Source: Gerris lacustris (taxonomy: Eukaryota > Arthropoda > Insecta > Hemiptera > Gerridae). From it: DNA of 64,000 nt. Location: NCBI GenBank assembly GCA_951217055.1, contig OX578277.1:62094388-62158387 (forward strand), given 5' to 3'. The translations under genes were made by a program, and so were the position numbers. Below, piece by piece: positions 36,289 to 50,800 of this stretch. A model generated the notes under the pieces. That model had not been told where the DNA came from, did no database searches, and was given only the letters and a program-made list of their open reading frames with translations. Position 1 is the stretch's first letter. Each line of letters begins with the position of its first letter.

Positions 36289-36296
36289 CTCTAGAC

Positions 36297-37029
36297 TTGA
36301 TTAAACGATTAAGTGAACTGTAGTAATGATTGAGGGCGAGTAAAATATAAAAACAAGAATTTAAAAATATATTTGTGTACTTAAAGAATCGTAACATACA
36401 ATAGAATAGACATGGCACATGGCCCGACTGAGGCTTACTCTTACTTAAGACTCAATACAAGGTATTACATACATAAGAGGGGGGAAGAGTGAGTCCAAGA
36501 TGGGGGAAAAAGGCGCGAAGGGAACCAACCTGTCCAAGGCCAAGCAAACATGCCTATAAAGGACGGTAAAAGCTTGAGATTAAAAAAGACTAGATTACTA
36601 GACTAAGCAACTACGATCTACCTCCTGCAACGGCCTAGTTTCCTGCTAGCAGTGGAACTTTTTTCGACTTTCTTCGGCCCTACGATAGGGGAAGGCACTA
36701 CAGCTGGAGACTGGATTACACACCTCCTATAGCTTTCTAACTCCCTGTTATCCTTTTCTGAGTTTTTAAGCTAAAAGTAACGTAACGCTTTTTGAGTTAT
36801 GTGCTATAGCCTATAAACATGAAAATGTCAAAACCCTGTTAAATTTAAACATATGTCTTTAGTAAGTAAGGAGCGAAATACTTTGATTTGTTGTATGAGG
36901 AATACAGGAAATAATAAGAGCTCACTCACTCAGTTAGAGGGAGATTTAGGGCATACTAATGTTTGGATTTGAAGTAACAGGAATGCATGAAGTCATAGGA
37001 GCTTATGCACTCATCTTGTAGGAGAACTA
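36297..37029. other. Intergenic DNA, GC-richer part, not recognised
   Basis: 36420-36740 has a composition unlike its neighbours but no open frame of length and no repeat ends that I can define. Confidence 0.4.
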
Positions 37030-37420
37030 GACTAACACATCTTAAATTTGTTGTAACAGGAATATGGGGAGCCACAGGAGCTTATATTACAGTAGTCTCT
37101 TTCTTTTGCCTGAGGCAATAATTGTTTTTGGTGTTTAAATTCATAAACTATAGCTAGGAACATGAAATTCGGCACACAGGTGCATCTCGGCATTTGTGAC
37201 AATTGGACACTTTTTCGATTTTTCACGCTTAATATTTTCAAGATGGCAGCCAATATGGATGGCGGGTGACTAAAAAAAATGTTTTTAGTCACCATGACAT
37301 GTTATACATCAATTTAAAGGTCTTAAAGTGTAGAAAAAGAATCTGCAACTATTAAAATTTCACACCTAATATTTTCAATATGGCGGGCGAATAAAAAAGC
37401 TTTTAGTCACCACATAATTG
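37030..37420. repeat. Dispersed repeat with ATGGCGGGC and TTTTAGTCACCA words
   Basis: The words CACGCTTAATATTTTCAA / CACACCTAATATTTTCAA, ATGGCGGGYG and TTTTTAGTCACCA occur twice about 160 bp apart. The style matches the noncoding insect repeats near 29281. Confidence 0.45.
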
Positions 37421-39825
37421 CTAACCGGATTAAGCTAAGTTGTAATGCCAATTAAAATGCATAAACTACCTTCTATTGGAATTTACTAAATTATCTGATT
37501 AGTTCTTTATAAGTACCTTACATCCTCTTATCCTTTAATAGGTGTCAATACCTCATTCGAATACTGTCTGTAATAGCCTTCTCCTTAACTGATGCTGATG
37601 ACTTATTAACCCACCAAAATGAGTATATGGACATCTCGTGGCAATTCAAGTAGCTGATTAATCTTAGAAATATAATGTTTTAATTTATAATATGTATTAC
37701 TATCTGGCCTGGCTTCACCTGTTAAATCATTTTAAAGAAGAATTGGGTAACAAAAAATATTTGTTCCTATGATTTATGAAAGCCATACAAAATAGCCACC
37801 ATTTTATACTTTCATGTTGCGGCTGTTAAGCCTGTTGCCACAGGCTTACCAGCTCGTAATCTAGAAATAGCTTAATGAGTTATATGCAGTAACCAAGAGG
37901 CATCTTTCATCGAAGAAATGTTTCTAGATGAATCATATATAATTTATAAACTTAATTTAAATAAAAAATCTAATGACAGGGTTTAAAAGGAGAATAAAAA
38001 CTCAAATAAATTAGCAATAAGTGTACTTTTAGAAATAAATAGTACACACGTATATATTATTTTTCTTTCTTGCAAATGATTTTCAAGAACACTTCTGAAT
38101 ATTAAATTATTTTTATTAATGACGAACTTGCATTTATATTATTTAAATTAAAATATATATTTTCATAATTTATTATGAGCTTAATAAAAATTTGTTTGGT
38201 TGTCTTAAATGCGTTGATTTTTTAATCATATTTTAAAATTAACTAATAATGTATTGTAGAGGCTCAATAGTCCGAGCTACGATAATCCGAGTTGAATTTT
38301 GAAATTAGAGATTATGGAAAGAAGGAGGGAGAGCAGGAATTGCTTCCCTGAATTAAACACAATTATTAGAAGACAGTGGTAGCAAGTCACTCATAGAGAT
38401 GGATCCAATGAATAATTATGTCAGCAAACACAAAAGAGAGGGGTCAGCCAATAGTTACATATTTACTGATTTTACTATCATGGGACATGTTTCTTATATC
38501 TGGGAATCAAATCGAATTTGCTGGACTTTATATTCAAGAAGGGGTGAGATTTGCTTAACTTAATTAGATGTATATTCATACATAAGTGATGCTCTATCTC
38601 AAATAAAAAAATAGATTGCACAATTTATAGTTGATTCCTATATCCATTCTATTTACAATATTTCTATCAATATTTTAACAACTAAATTCAAATATATTTC
38701 ATAATGCAAGTCCCTCATTGTACAAATATATTAATTTATTTATTCATTTCATCAGGTGAAATAAACAGATAATTTTTATTCAAGACAGATTCAATTAAAT
38801 AAAATAAATTAATAAATTTAATTGAATAATAAAAATTCAATTTAAATCTTCTTAAAATAAATAATAAATAAAATGTACACACCTCTTTACATTATATTAT
38901 TATAATTAGTACATATAGATATAAGTTGAATGAAATAACTGATATATAATAAATATTAATTTCAGAGACATACTTAGTCAAAGTAATTTAAAACAAAAAC
39001 ATAATAAAATTAATAATTAAAAATAAGTAAGATTAAAAGACTAGACCTTTAATGTAGATATAGATAAGTAATTTTATCTTCTGTCTGTTTTTTTTTTTTT
39101 TTTTTTTTTTGTACTATTTTAAGAACTATTTATTTATAGCAGTTTGTTAATTGTCAAGTAATTAGATGGGATCCTAATCAGACAGGAATTTTACTGATAT
39201 TTATCAATGCACAATTTTTTAAATTAAAAAATATAATGGAGTATGTGTTTACATTTGTAACCAATTTGATATATATAGTTCTTGGAGAAGGGGAGAAATA
39301 ACACTTTTTTCTCTATTATTTAGCATTTACAAACATTATGCCAAAGATAAAATAATTGCCTCTATGAGAGAAGCATGAAGAATCATGAAAATATACAAGT
39401 TTACACCAAGAAAAAATTATACATATGTAATTGTAGGACTGATGTGTATTGGATTTAGCTAGTAACAAATTAAATTATGAAATTTAGTGATATAATTAAT
39501 TAATTTTAAAAATAGAATAATTTGCAGCTTACAAACTTTTACAAAAATGGTAAATGATTTTATTTTTTATTTATTTTTTTTATTTTTTATTTTATTTTTT
39601 ATATTTTATTTTTTATTTTTTTCAATGGAAGACGTTATTAAAATATCTGAAGTTATCATTAAACAAATATCTAATATCTTGAACTTCCATCTATGATCTA
39701 ACATATATTTATTATTTTTATTTGTTTAATATTTTTATTATTTTTCTTCTAATAAATTTGCATCTTCCTATCAATGGTGCACTTGGCACAAAAACTGAGG
39801 AATGTGAAGAGGAATGAATGCAGAA

Positions 39826-39828
<3 letters not shown>
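37421..39828. other. Intergenic DNA; possible single transposon end near 38260, poly(T) near 39090
   Basis: GGCTCAATAGTCCGAGCTAC and ATAATCCGAGTT near 38262-38296 resemble a pogo/Tigger-like end, but I find no partner. The remainder is AT-rich. T-rich blocks lie at 39090-39110 and 39555-39620. Confidence 0.35.

Positions 39829-39889
<61 letters not shown>
39829..39889. repeat. (CA)n followed by (TA)n microsatellite
   Basis: About 17 CA units to 39862, then about 14 TA units. Confidence 0.95.
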
Positions 39890-39895
<6 letters not shown>

Positions 39896-42800
39896 TGCAT
39901 TATTTGATTAACTAGTTAACATTTTTAATATTCTATTTTCAAATATTAAATTTTACATAAAAAATACATTTCCCCTTTACTGGGGCCAGGGAAGTTATTT
40001 TTCATAATCTTTTGTGACTTTAGATTAAATAAATAATATTAATGCACCCACACTTTCAATAATAGCAATAAGAGTTAAGAATTGATACACTAATAATCAA
40101 TTCCTGATAAATAATATTTTTTGGTAAATCCTATGTATAAACTCTTCCCTACATCAAAATGAAAAATGTTATTAAACTAAAAACTCTTATAACACTAATT
40201 TCAACCTCACACCCTTTATATATGTACTTGCATTTTAATAATGGCAATGCAATTTTATGTATATAACTTTTATTCAACATTTAAACTTAACATTGTAACT
40301 TTGTAATACAAAGTTACAATACATTTTTGAAATCTTGTTCAAATATACTTTTCAAAAAACTAATTTGACACAAAACAAGAATTTTTTTTTTTATCGAAAA
40401 AAAGAAAGGTTTTTATTAATCTCAGAATATCAAGGAGGGGTTATTCTTGGGCGTATACTAAAGAAATTTAATTGGTAGATATTAAAATAATATACGTCAA
40501 AATGAGAGGTTTCTTGATTTCACCTGGAAATAATTAGCATTTTATGTGATATCAGCAAAAGTGTAATTTATCTCTTAAACAAACTATTCATAGTAAACAA
40601 TAATTTAATACAAAAAGCTAACGTTGCTAAGAATAAATAAAATATTAAACAATTTAGGTTTCCCAGATCTAAAATATTGCAGCTCAATGAGGTGGAAGAG
40701 AAAGGAAGAGGGAGGGGGTAGAGGCGCTTAGTCTAAACTGGAGATGTGCCTGATGACTCACATCCAGACAAAACATTTTGCTTCAGATTTGGTTAATAAA
40801 GTATGGAAAAAGTAAGACTGTTTATATGGTCATCTGTAGGATCTTAAAAGGTGTGAAATTCAAAATATTGTTTCCTCATAACGAACAGATATGCTTGTTA
40901 CAGGCAGTCCCAGACTTATAACCATTGGTTTTTAGTTGGTTCAAAGATGTAAAATATATATATTTTTTTATTCATCAAGGTGTTTTTAGAATCCTTCCTT
41001 GGTTCAACAGAATATAAAAGTATAAATCTATTAACCACATAACCTTAGTGATGATTATTTTTGCTAGTGTTCCAAATCGGCATACATTACCAATAATTTA
41101 ATTCGTAAAGTTCTTATTTAGAATATAAATTATTCTATATTTAAAAAATATATTAATATTTAAAATAATTTGATAGTTTTACACATATTTAAGCAGATCC
41201 ATATGTACATATTCACATGAAAAAAAAGAAAAGTACATTGAACAATTTACCTATGCAATTAAACAGTTTAAAATATTTTTAATAAGAACATATTATTACG
41301 TGTATATGAGTAACTATTAGAAGGACTTTACTTATTCAGGTAAATTTTAATTTAAGTCAAATTTAATATTGATTAGGCCATTTATAATTTAAGCATCCTG
41401 ACAAAAATATGAGGAATGTCTAGATACTGAACATCCTTACAAATGCTTTAAAAAATGCTAACATGTCAGGAAAAATCTAGATCTTCTGGAAGAGACAGTT
41501 TTGAATTTAATTCAGGAATCGTTTTCAAGGGTCAGTTGCAAATTATTCTCATCATGAGCAACTCCCTACGAATTATTCTTGTAATAGGTTTGAACCTGTC
41601 ACAGATTCACAAATCTCTGAAAAGTCTCCTTAGGAAGATCTAGATTTATAAGACTGGCCAAGGAAACCTTTGCTATAAGAACCTTTTTTAAACTTTATTT
41701 GAGTCACTAACTGCTCCAAAAGCAGAAGCTAAATCAATTCGTTTTGTGATTAAAATAATGTGACTTAGAATGCTGATTACAAATATATTTTAGCACCATT
41801 TTCAAAGAATTCTTTACACATTCAATATTGATTTAAAACTTGACTAACATTTAAAATGATAATACACACAATTTTCAGATGTAGCAAACTGGTCAATCTC
41901 GCAATTTTACCACAGAAGATAACTAAATTACTAAATCTTTTATAAGTCAAATTTAGTTTCATCAACTACAAAATAGTGGTTAATCATATACACCGAAAAA
42001 CTAACTAAATCAACTTTAAACCTCACTAATATTGTAATGTACAATGTGCACATCAAAACCAAATAAAAATAAAAATACATGTTGAGGTAATTTCATCTAG
42101 AAAAAAATAGATTTTTTTCGTAGTACATAGTAATTTATTTATTTATTGTTTTAATGAAATTAGGCAAAAAAAATGTTTACATTTCTATACAAGAAAAAGT
42201 CAAATTTTTTTGTTATGGATTTATTATTTTAATGTGGTTTTCATATTCTATGCTTTAGTGTGATGAGTATATTTATACAAATATTATTTGAGTTGACATT
42301 ATTTATTAAATAAAATATACACAGCAATGGGTAAACATCTTAAGAAATTGTATTTATTTAACCTTTTTGAGGTGATTACAATAAAATATAATGTTGTATA
42401 GATTTCTTAAGCTGAATGACCATTTATATAAGTGCCAACAATAATAAATTATTTAAAACTTCAAAATTACTAAATTTAACCTTTAATAATGATGTACATA
42501 CATACATATATACACACATACACACACACACATAATATATATATATACCAGTCTAAATAAATAAGAAGTATTTAAAATTACAGAGCTCCAAATAAGTAAA
42601 TAAAAAAAAAAAATCACATTAAATTAAATTAGTGCCCACAAATACACTTATATTATAAGTGAAAGGGGAGATATCTCTTCGCTGATTTACAATAAAATTA
42701 TAATTACTTATTAAAGTTTGTGAAGTTGTAACCCAAGAAAATTGTAGTTTAAGGATTAATAAATTTTAGAATGTTTATCTTTAACAGCCTCTTTTTTCGA

Positions 42801-44240
42801 TTGCAAACAATAACATTTTTTTATGATTAAATTATTGTACATAAAAAATATTGAGCAGATAAGCCATTCCTTTGAACAATAAATTTTTGATAAAGTGGTA
42901 AATTAATGTGGTAAAAAGAAACTTATTTTTTTAAAAACGACTTTAATTAATATACTTATTGGGTTTTTAGGTTAAAGAAGGTTCAATACAAAGTGCACAT
43001 TAATTTAATAACGAAATAATATTTACAGAGGGTGTTTGTGAGTAATGACTAAAGTTAGATCAAATATATAATTAAATCATATTTATAATAAGAGGTAGTA
43101 TTATGCAAAAGATTGAAACAAAAAAAGAGATGAAGGAGAAACTAATAAGAAAACTTACATCGGAAAGCACCATAATTATTTGAATTTTGAGATCTCTAAA
43201 GGAGCAGTTAAACAGCTGTTTGACCTAGTCTTAAAGTAATGTGTGGACATTATAATTTAAAAAACCAAATAAAGTTTGTAAGTAGAGTGATAAATAAAAA
43301 AATTAAATAAAAGGCCAATTTAATTTACTGTCAAACAACAGCTCCTTTTGATCACAAATGATTATTTCATGTGTTAATCAGATTAGTAAATCATTTGTTT
43401 AATTATTTTGTACCACTGAAAAGTAGTTATTTAATTTTAAACATTTCTTTGAGACCTCTCTTTTAATAAATATTAATGAACACTTAGATGAACAATATAC
43501 TAAAATCATATACATATATTAATTAAATGAAAGGGAAGGTGTTATTTTGTGATTTGATTTTTAATGAAAATTTGCATTTTATTTTTAATGTCTTTTTATA
43601 GAGATAGTCATTAATCACAAGACATTGAAATACATATAATAATGGTTATAAAATAAAGTAAATTTATTAAAAATTATTATAAATATTGATGGGTTAGGTA
43701 ATTGTTGACAATTAGGGGTGTAAAGGAGTGAAAAATGTTATTGTAAGATTTGCCTTCAAAATTGTTATAAAACTGATTGAAGATCAATGAGTAAACAAAA
43801 TCAGGCATAATTTTGGCAGACCAAAAAGAGAATTGTCACAAGGAAGTATTATAATAATTTCACACACAAGTTTAAACTTTTACAAATATTTATTTTAGAG
43901 GTACACTATGGCAACAAAGAAATAATTAAATCAGTGAGTTGAAAAACTGTGAAAATCCTCAACTATTTTCAAGATATTAAAAAAAGTGTGTTTTGCTATG
44001 CAAACCAGAAGCTCTTCCACGCATTTAGCAAATAATACTCACCGGCTGGATTGACCTCTTATATTTTTTTTATAAGACTTAATTATTAATACTGTCAAGA
44101 ATTAGCCCCACATATCTAAAACATTTTTAAAGTTAACTAAAAATAACCATATTTGGACTTGTTTTTTTTTTGTTTTTTTTTTTTCACCTCACTGATACAA
44201 TTAATATAAGCATATAGTAACATCAATAAGTAGAGAGAAA
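39890..44240. other. Intergenic DNA, nothing recognised
   Basis: More than 4 kb of AT-rich sequence. Short A/T and CA runs (for example 42500-42545) are the only features. The longest frame (41455-41643, + strand) has no domain or splice context. Confidence 0.45.
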
Positions 44241-44279
44241 ATTACAACACACATTTTTGATCAAATTATAGTTGAAGCG

Positions 44280-44830
44280 AGCTTCTTACATTCATACGTG
44301 GAATTTTAGGACGGGAAAAGATTAGATGAAACAAAAATTATTTTTAAATTTATCTTTTTTTTTAGAAAAACCAACGACACAGCAATGAAGTGATAAAGAT
44401 GGCTAAATCCTTTAAATCAGATCAAAATGGCTAATCAGGAAAAATAATGTATCTACAAATATTTTATATTCTAACAAATCGATTTTAATAAATCTTTATA
44501 TAAATTGTTTAAAGTACAATTGAAACCGGCTAGTAAAATTTTAACTTCATACAAGCAGAAGTTTATGAGTAGCGAAGTGATACATTTATGAACTGCAAGT
44601 GGTAAGATTCTTATAAGGAATCTCTCTTTTCTTTTCTTGGAGCTATAAGTTAATATGGGAAGGGGAGCTTGACACCAGGCACCCCTAACCTCCACTAACC
44701 TTTTCCCCTTATCTTTAACTATGACATTTACCATGGTTAACTATTTTCCTAATATTCAATAATGATTGCAAAACACTTGTTTCAAGGATAAAGCCAAACA
44801 GTGCCTAGGAGTTAATTACTTTTAGAAGAA
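44280..44830. repeat. Dispersed repeat family, copy B
   Basis: It shares, in order, TGGAATTTTAGGACGGGAAA, AAACCAACGACACAGCAATG, CTAACAAAT..ATTTTAATAA, AATTGTTTAAAGTACAATTG and AGAAGTTT.TGAGTAG with copy C at 49685-50345. Its first half is shared with copy A at 965-1455. Confidence 0.6.
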
Positions 44831-45784
44831 ATTATAATAAAATAAGTAACTCGACAGGCCCATTCGATTTTTTGAGTCCCAATTGAATGGGTTAAGAATG
44901 GTCACTGTCACACCCGTCTGAACTAGACCTCATAAAAAAGTTGTAAACATTGGTTAACCAGGATTTCACGGTACAGTGCTAATAATCAAACCTCAGAAAC
45001 TAACTTCAATCCCCTTCTTCCTTCCAATTCTCACAATACAATCAACATAAAAAGTTTTTACAATAAACATGGTAAATGATTTTACACAAAATATAGAAGT
45101 TGATCTTTAAACTCGAGCCTTGTTAAGTTTATAATTGACAGGGAAACACATAAATATTAGATTTACCCCAATATATAATTTCTTGAGACAAGAAGTCAAA
45201 TTTGCCTCTTCAATCCACCAAAAAAGAAAACATCTAAAAAAAAAAGATAATAGGCTTGATTTGTTTACACTTAAAATTTTTTATCACAAAAAAGGTAAAT
45301 AAATATAAAATATATAAATCATACATAATAAATTCGAATTTGATATTTTGGACTCATCTTTGTACCTACTATTATATTTTTTTCATTATAAACCGTTATT
45401 ATTTAATTATTATTCTATTTTATGTATCAATGAGACCAAGGGAAAAAATCACAAATTACTATTCAATAGAAAAATAAGCACTCTTTAAAACAGGAGGATC
45501 TAGTTAAATAATATTACATTATATTAAATAAATACATTAAGCTAATAATACCTTTTCTTCATTTACACAATCAAAATATGTGGGAAAAAATTTAGAATGT
45601 TTTTAAAAAAATGTTCCAGAGTGAAAATATGGGAATGTATAATCAATAATCATCAACATATTTAGTATTCTTAAACAGATAAAATAGGTATTTTATCAAA
45701 GTTTCGGGCTCTGAACCCTCGAAGACACAGAGACAATGCACCAACACAATAGGTGGGTGCATTAAGCAAATCTAGTACACCTGT

Positions 45785-45915
45785 GTTATACAGGACGGGA
45801 GGGGATCAATCACTTCACAGATCCAATTGATAAGAATATTAGTGTGAAAAATGTCTTACCACCGTGGCATTTGAAAGAACAACCAGATGTATCTGTAAAT
45901 GCCTTTGGTTGCAGG
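45785..45915 (-). repeat. tRNA-like SINE family, copy 3
   Basis: On the minus strand it reads CATCTGGTTGTTCTTTCAAA, TGCCACGGTGGTAAGACA, then GATCCCCTCCCGTCCTGTAT. The same block order as copies 1 and 2, more diverged in the B-box region. Confidence 0.45.
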
Positions 45916-46566
45916 TGAGAGGTTTTAAATAGGCTAACCTCTTGGCTACACTTTTTTGTATTATACTTCAAATCTGCTTTACTCTTAATACTAGAAATCA
46001 GCACTAATTATCTCAAAAATACAGGCCCTCTTCAACGCGACTTTCCCCTACAATTAGATATGCACTATTATTTTCCCTGGATTTGGGTTTAAGCCATTAC
46101 CCTTGAAAATTTAAAGATCTTGCAGCCTAGCCTTTCCAACAGTTACAGTTAAATAACTGTTTCACAGAGACAGCAATAGACTGGATATAAATTAGGTTAC
46201 ACAATTAGGTTAAACATTATTAACCTATAACTAATCATTTTGAAAGTGTAAATGAATCTATGACTTCATCTGACTAATAAATACAAGAAATATTTGCTAG
46301 ATTTCTTATTAAGAATTAACAATGATAAAAATATTTTATATTTTTGTTTTCCTAAATTTAAAATAAATAAATATGTTTGTTAACAATAATTAAAAAAAGA
46401 AAATAAAACATTTAAATGCAATATTAGAATAGGGTACATTTAAAGGTTTTTTATTTTGGTAAAATATGTTTTTGATTTTACAATGTCTATTTTTCATTTT
46501 TTTTTTTTTTTTTTTCAATTTATATTTGGCAGCTTTTCTTTGTTTTATTTTTTTTTAAAAATTCTA

Positions 46567-46572
46567 TTTATT
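46567..46572 (-). terminator. Polyadenylation signal AATAAA of ANKRD13
   Basis: Minus-strand AATAAA 83 bp after the ANKRD13 stop codon, the first one downstream. Confidence 0.55.
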
Positions 46573-46654
46573 CACAAAAAATTGATCTTATGATTATTTA
46601 CAGAAGTTAAAGATTAGAAGGATGGAGTAAAGAGATTTGTTTGAGTTTTACTCT

Positions 46655-46877
46655 TTACTTTTCCTCTAGGGAGAGACGAAGTGCTTTTTCCATCATTTCC
46701 TGTTCTAATTTGATTTCTCGTTCTCTATCAGCCTCTTCTTGTTGAGAGATGGCGAGTGCTTTTGCTAGTTCATCATCTTGTAGGGCTGTGTTGTCAATTG
46801 GCTGAATCACAGGTATACTGGCAGGAGATGGTAAGTTTGTTTGAGTTCTACAAGCCTCCAGACTCTCTTGTATGGCC
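46655..46877 (-). CDS. ANKRD13: ANKRD13 terminal exon: end of UIM2, UIM3 and UIM4
   Basis: The acceptor is TTATAACAG and the stop TAA is at 46655-46657. It completes the AG|G Arg codon and reads [10 protein letters not shown], then [17 protein letters not shown] (UIM3) and [16 protein letters not shown] (UIM4) at the very end. The core Ala and Ser of each UIM are present. Confidence 0.95.
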
Positions 46878-47734
46878 CTGTTATAAACAAAGGGTAAAAT
46901 TCTACTCCAAACTCTACAGGACAGCAAAAAAGCATTTTTCCAACAAAGCATGCAGCAAAGGAACATAGTATTTCTAAATAAAAGAAATTAGAGCAATACA
47001 ATTTAAATTGACTCATTGGTACAAACCTCAGAACCAACTTAAACTTAAGGAAGACCTAGAACTTTATTCTTATAAATTACTATTTTACTCATTTCTTATT
47101 CAATACTTTTTGTAGAAATTTTATAAACTATTGCCTAGTTTAAAATAGGGCAACTATATTAAATGAATATGTAAGGTGTAAGCTTTTTTCCTTTTTACAT
47201 TCTCATATACATGGTATATATATCAGAGAAAGTATTGTGATGGTGCAAAAATTCAATTTTTATGGATTTAAGGGTTCCCTTTAAATTCTAATTAATTCAA
47301 CTTTGTAGTCCATTTATATATATATAAAAATCTTACCATTTAAAAACAGTTTCCCAGGAAAAATCTAGATCCTGAGATATTGATGAAAATAAATCTGATT
47401 TAGCTTAAAATAAATATAAACAATCCCCTGTAGAACAATTTTTGTAAAAGTTGTGTTCAAGTTTGTTACTGATTTTTGTTTAATATTATTTCATTATTTT
47501 TCTTTTATTTCATTCTAGGACAAATAAAAAATAAGTAATGGGGAATCTTTTGGAAAATTGCTCTTTAAAGGAATAAATTTAGTTAAGATTCAAGTCAGAG
47601 GAGGTTAGAGGACATATTACAGATTTATTTATTTTTGTTAGAACCCAGGAATACTAATGTTCCCTTATTTTAAACTATGAATAAAATTTAGAAGTGCATA
47701 TATTTATCTTCACCATTAATACGAGTGAATACTG

Positions 47735-47806
<72 letters not shown>

Positions 47807-50800
47807 ATATATATAATACTATAGATAATATATTTAGAAATACTATATTAAACTAAATATTAATAAAAAGAATATTGATAAAGAATCAATCAAAAATTGA
47901 AAGATAATAGATTAGATGTAGAATACAGCAAGTTATTGTGTAGCTTAACTTAATACAAATATAATACTTTATGTAAAAAAGCCTTATTGTTATTAAATAA
48001 TAAGTAATATTAACAGTGTTGTATTTAAAAGAAATACAGAGGACGTCATAATTACACTTAACTACCAACGGAATAACTTAGGTCGTGGGGATCTAGGCGT
48101 AGGGCTAGGTGCAGGACTACGGATTGACATCCTATTAATTAAAAATAGGTAAATTAGTAAATTATTATGATTAATGACAATAGAAAATTTGTCTTAAGTA
48201 AACTTAACGTATAGGGGAGATAAAGTGAGGTGCTATTCGAAAGAAAGTTACAAATATTTTTTTAAGAATACAAGCAACTTGGTTGAGTTGTTGGGTCTAT
48301 ATTGACAGTTATAGAGCAAGGTATAAATTTTGCCAGCAACTAATAATATACAGTCATACTTAGTAATCATTTCTATAAGAATCATTTATTAAAAAAATAT
48401 TCTCTAAAGTCAGAAAAATGTATCAAACATAATTCTAGAAAATAATATGAACGTATTCATGTTGGCAAGGAATCAAAGATAATTAATTGAAAGTGTTGTT
48501 ATCATTATTTGATATATTCAATATAAAAAGTCAACCCCTTCCTTTTTCCTTAGGGGGGTGACACACTTCGCCACCCAGGTAGCGCCACCTGGGTGGCGCT
48601 ACCTGGTCGTCTATGAGAATAGACGGAACCTGTCACACGAGGTGGCACCACCTGTCGGGTGGCACTATACGGTCGACCGTCCGACGGTCTAGCCGCCACC
48701 CACATGTGGCGCCAATTGAGCCTGTCACACGTCGCCACCCAAGTCACGCCACTCAGCCCCTACTCCTTCAATCAAATATAGGGGAAATCAAATCTGGGAC
48801 TGATTGCATCCCTCATATAAGTGGGTGACGCAAGTCAGGTGGCGGGAGCAAGTGGCATCAACCAGGTGGGCGCCACCCAGGTGGCGCTACCTGGGTGGCG
48901 AAGTGTGTCACTAGCCTTAAATAAGGGTTAATTTTAACAAAACATTTGTATTCATTAATATTTCTTCCTTCCTAGATATATAAAATTGATTCCTCAAACT
49001 GAATTTATTGCTTCTAGTTTTATGAAATAGTAAATGTAAGATATTATAATAAATAATTTACAGGTACCTCTGTAATTGTTTTTCTTCTTCATCTTCAGGG
49101 AAATAGCAGGGAGTATTAGGCCTTTGCACCTGAAGAGCTTCCCATATATCAACCTAAACATAATGAAATACATATTAATGTTTGTAGGCTTCCGCAGTTA
49201 CAATTATAATGAAGTTCTAGGTCATCCAGTGGTGACCACGTACTTGAAGAGTGTTCGTCCAAGGGTGCACGTCGAAGGGGCGTACACCCTTAAAGACACG
49301 ATCACCACCGGAAGACCTAGAACTTCAAAATACATATTCTTACTTTTTTTAAATATTTTACTTTTTTATATAAGTCTAGAGAAGTTCCAGGATGTACTTT
49401 CTGGAATATAATAATTATTTTTATATATTTAGCTTTCATATATCATAACATCATAATAAGTTAAAATTGATAGGGACTTCTAAAAAAGGTAAAAATAGAC
49501 CAAAAAAATGTGGACAATTTTTTATTTCAAACACATAGTGATACTGACTTTAAATTTCAATACATCTTATTTAATCTATTTATTTTAAAAATGTTCTATA
49601 AAAATAGTGTGAACCCAGTGGGCGTTGAAATGTGGTTGTTTACATGAATCCAAAAAAAAAAAAAAAAAAAACGACCAAAATCACCATCACGAAATCTACC
49701 GATGACGATAACTTGAGTAAAAATTGACCTATTTAGCTAAAATTTAGTAAATATATTCCTTTTATTAATCCACAGGCTAAGTTCGTTAGACAGCGTTATC
49801 CGTCGAAGACTTTGAACACAACACTCGTTTAAACATAGCTCCAAATGAAAAATTGGAATTTCAGGACAGGAAAAGATTTTATCATCACCTATTCGATGAG
49901 AAGAACATTTTTTTGAAATACAATTTCTTAGCAAACCAACAGCCACACTGCTATGAAGATATAAAGATCGTTAAAACTTAGAAGCGGACCTAAATGTTTA
50001 AAAAAAGAGAAAACAATGTTTTTACCGATATCTTACGTTCTAACAAACAATTTTAATAAAACTTCATACAAATTGTCTAAAGAACAATTGAAACAGGAAT
50101 GTAAAATTTCAAATTGATACAAGGAGAAGTTTTTGAGTAGTGAAGAGATACCTTTTAAAATAATTGAAATGAAGATGATCAGAATATGTAAGTTAACGAA
50201 TATGTAGAAAGGTACTTCTCCCTCACTACACCGCTCTCTATTACAATCAACCTCTGTAACTATTAACTCATCATGATTAACTATTTTCTTAATAGCTAAA
50301 ATGTATTGCATTACGCTCGCTTCAATGATAGAGCAATGCGATGCTTGGGTAAATAACAAAAATATACATCAATTTTCATAAATAATCTTATTTATAAAAT
50401 AAACAAACCTGGTCCTGCTCAGTTCCAGATTGAAGTAAACTCTGTTGAATAGCATATTGAAGCATATCATCATCTTCCTCCAAACTTATTTGCCTCCTAG
50501 CATCTGCACCTGATAAATGAAAACATAACATCCACAAAAGAGAATATTTAATTACAAACATATTTAAAAAAAAATGAATTAAATACGAAAATAATAGGTA
50601 TTATTGTTTGGATTTTCTGCAAAACAAATTAAGTAATTCATTAGCAGATTTAATACTTTGGAACATAATAATTTACATTTATATTTAATTATAATATGTA
50701 TTATTTATATTTATATTAAAAGAAAAGACAGCGCCTGAAACCGGTCTAAACACTGATATGTTCGAATCCCAGAGGGTTGAGAAATGTTTCACACTTATAA

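Noticed and set aside
38258..38300. Possible pogo/Tigger element end
   Set aside because: Only one end is seen; no inverted partner and no transposase within several kb.
50745..50765. Possible tRNA gene because of GTTCGAATCCC
   Set aside because: No cloverleaf can be drawn around it: acceptor and anticodon stems are missing; treated as a SINE-like B box.
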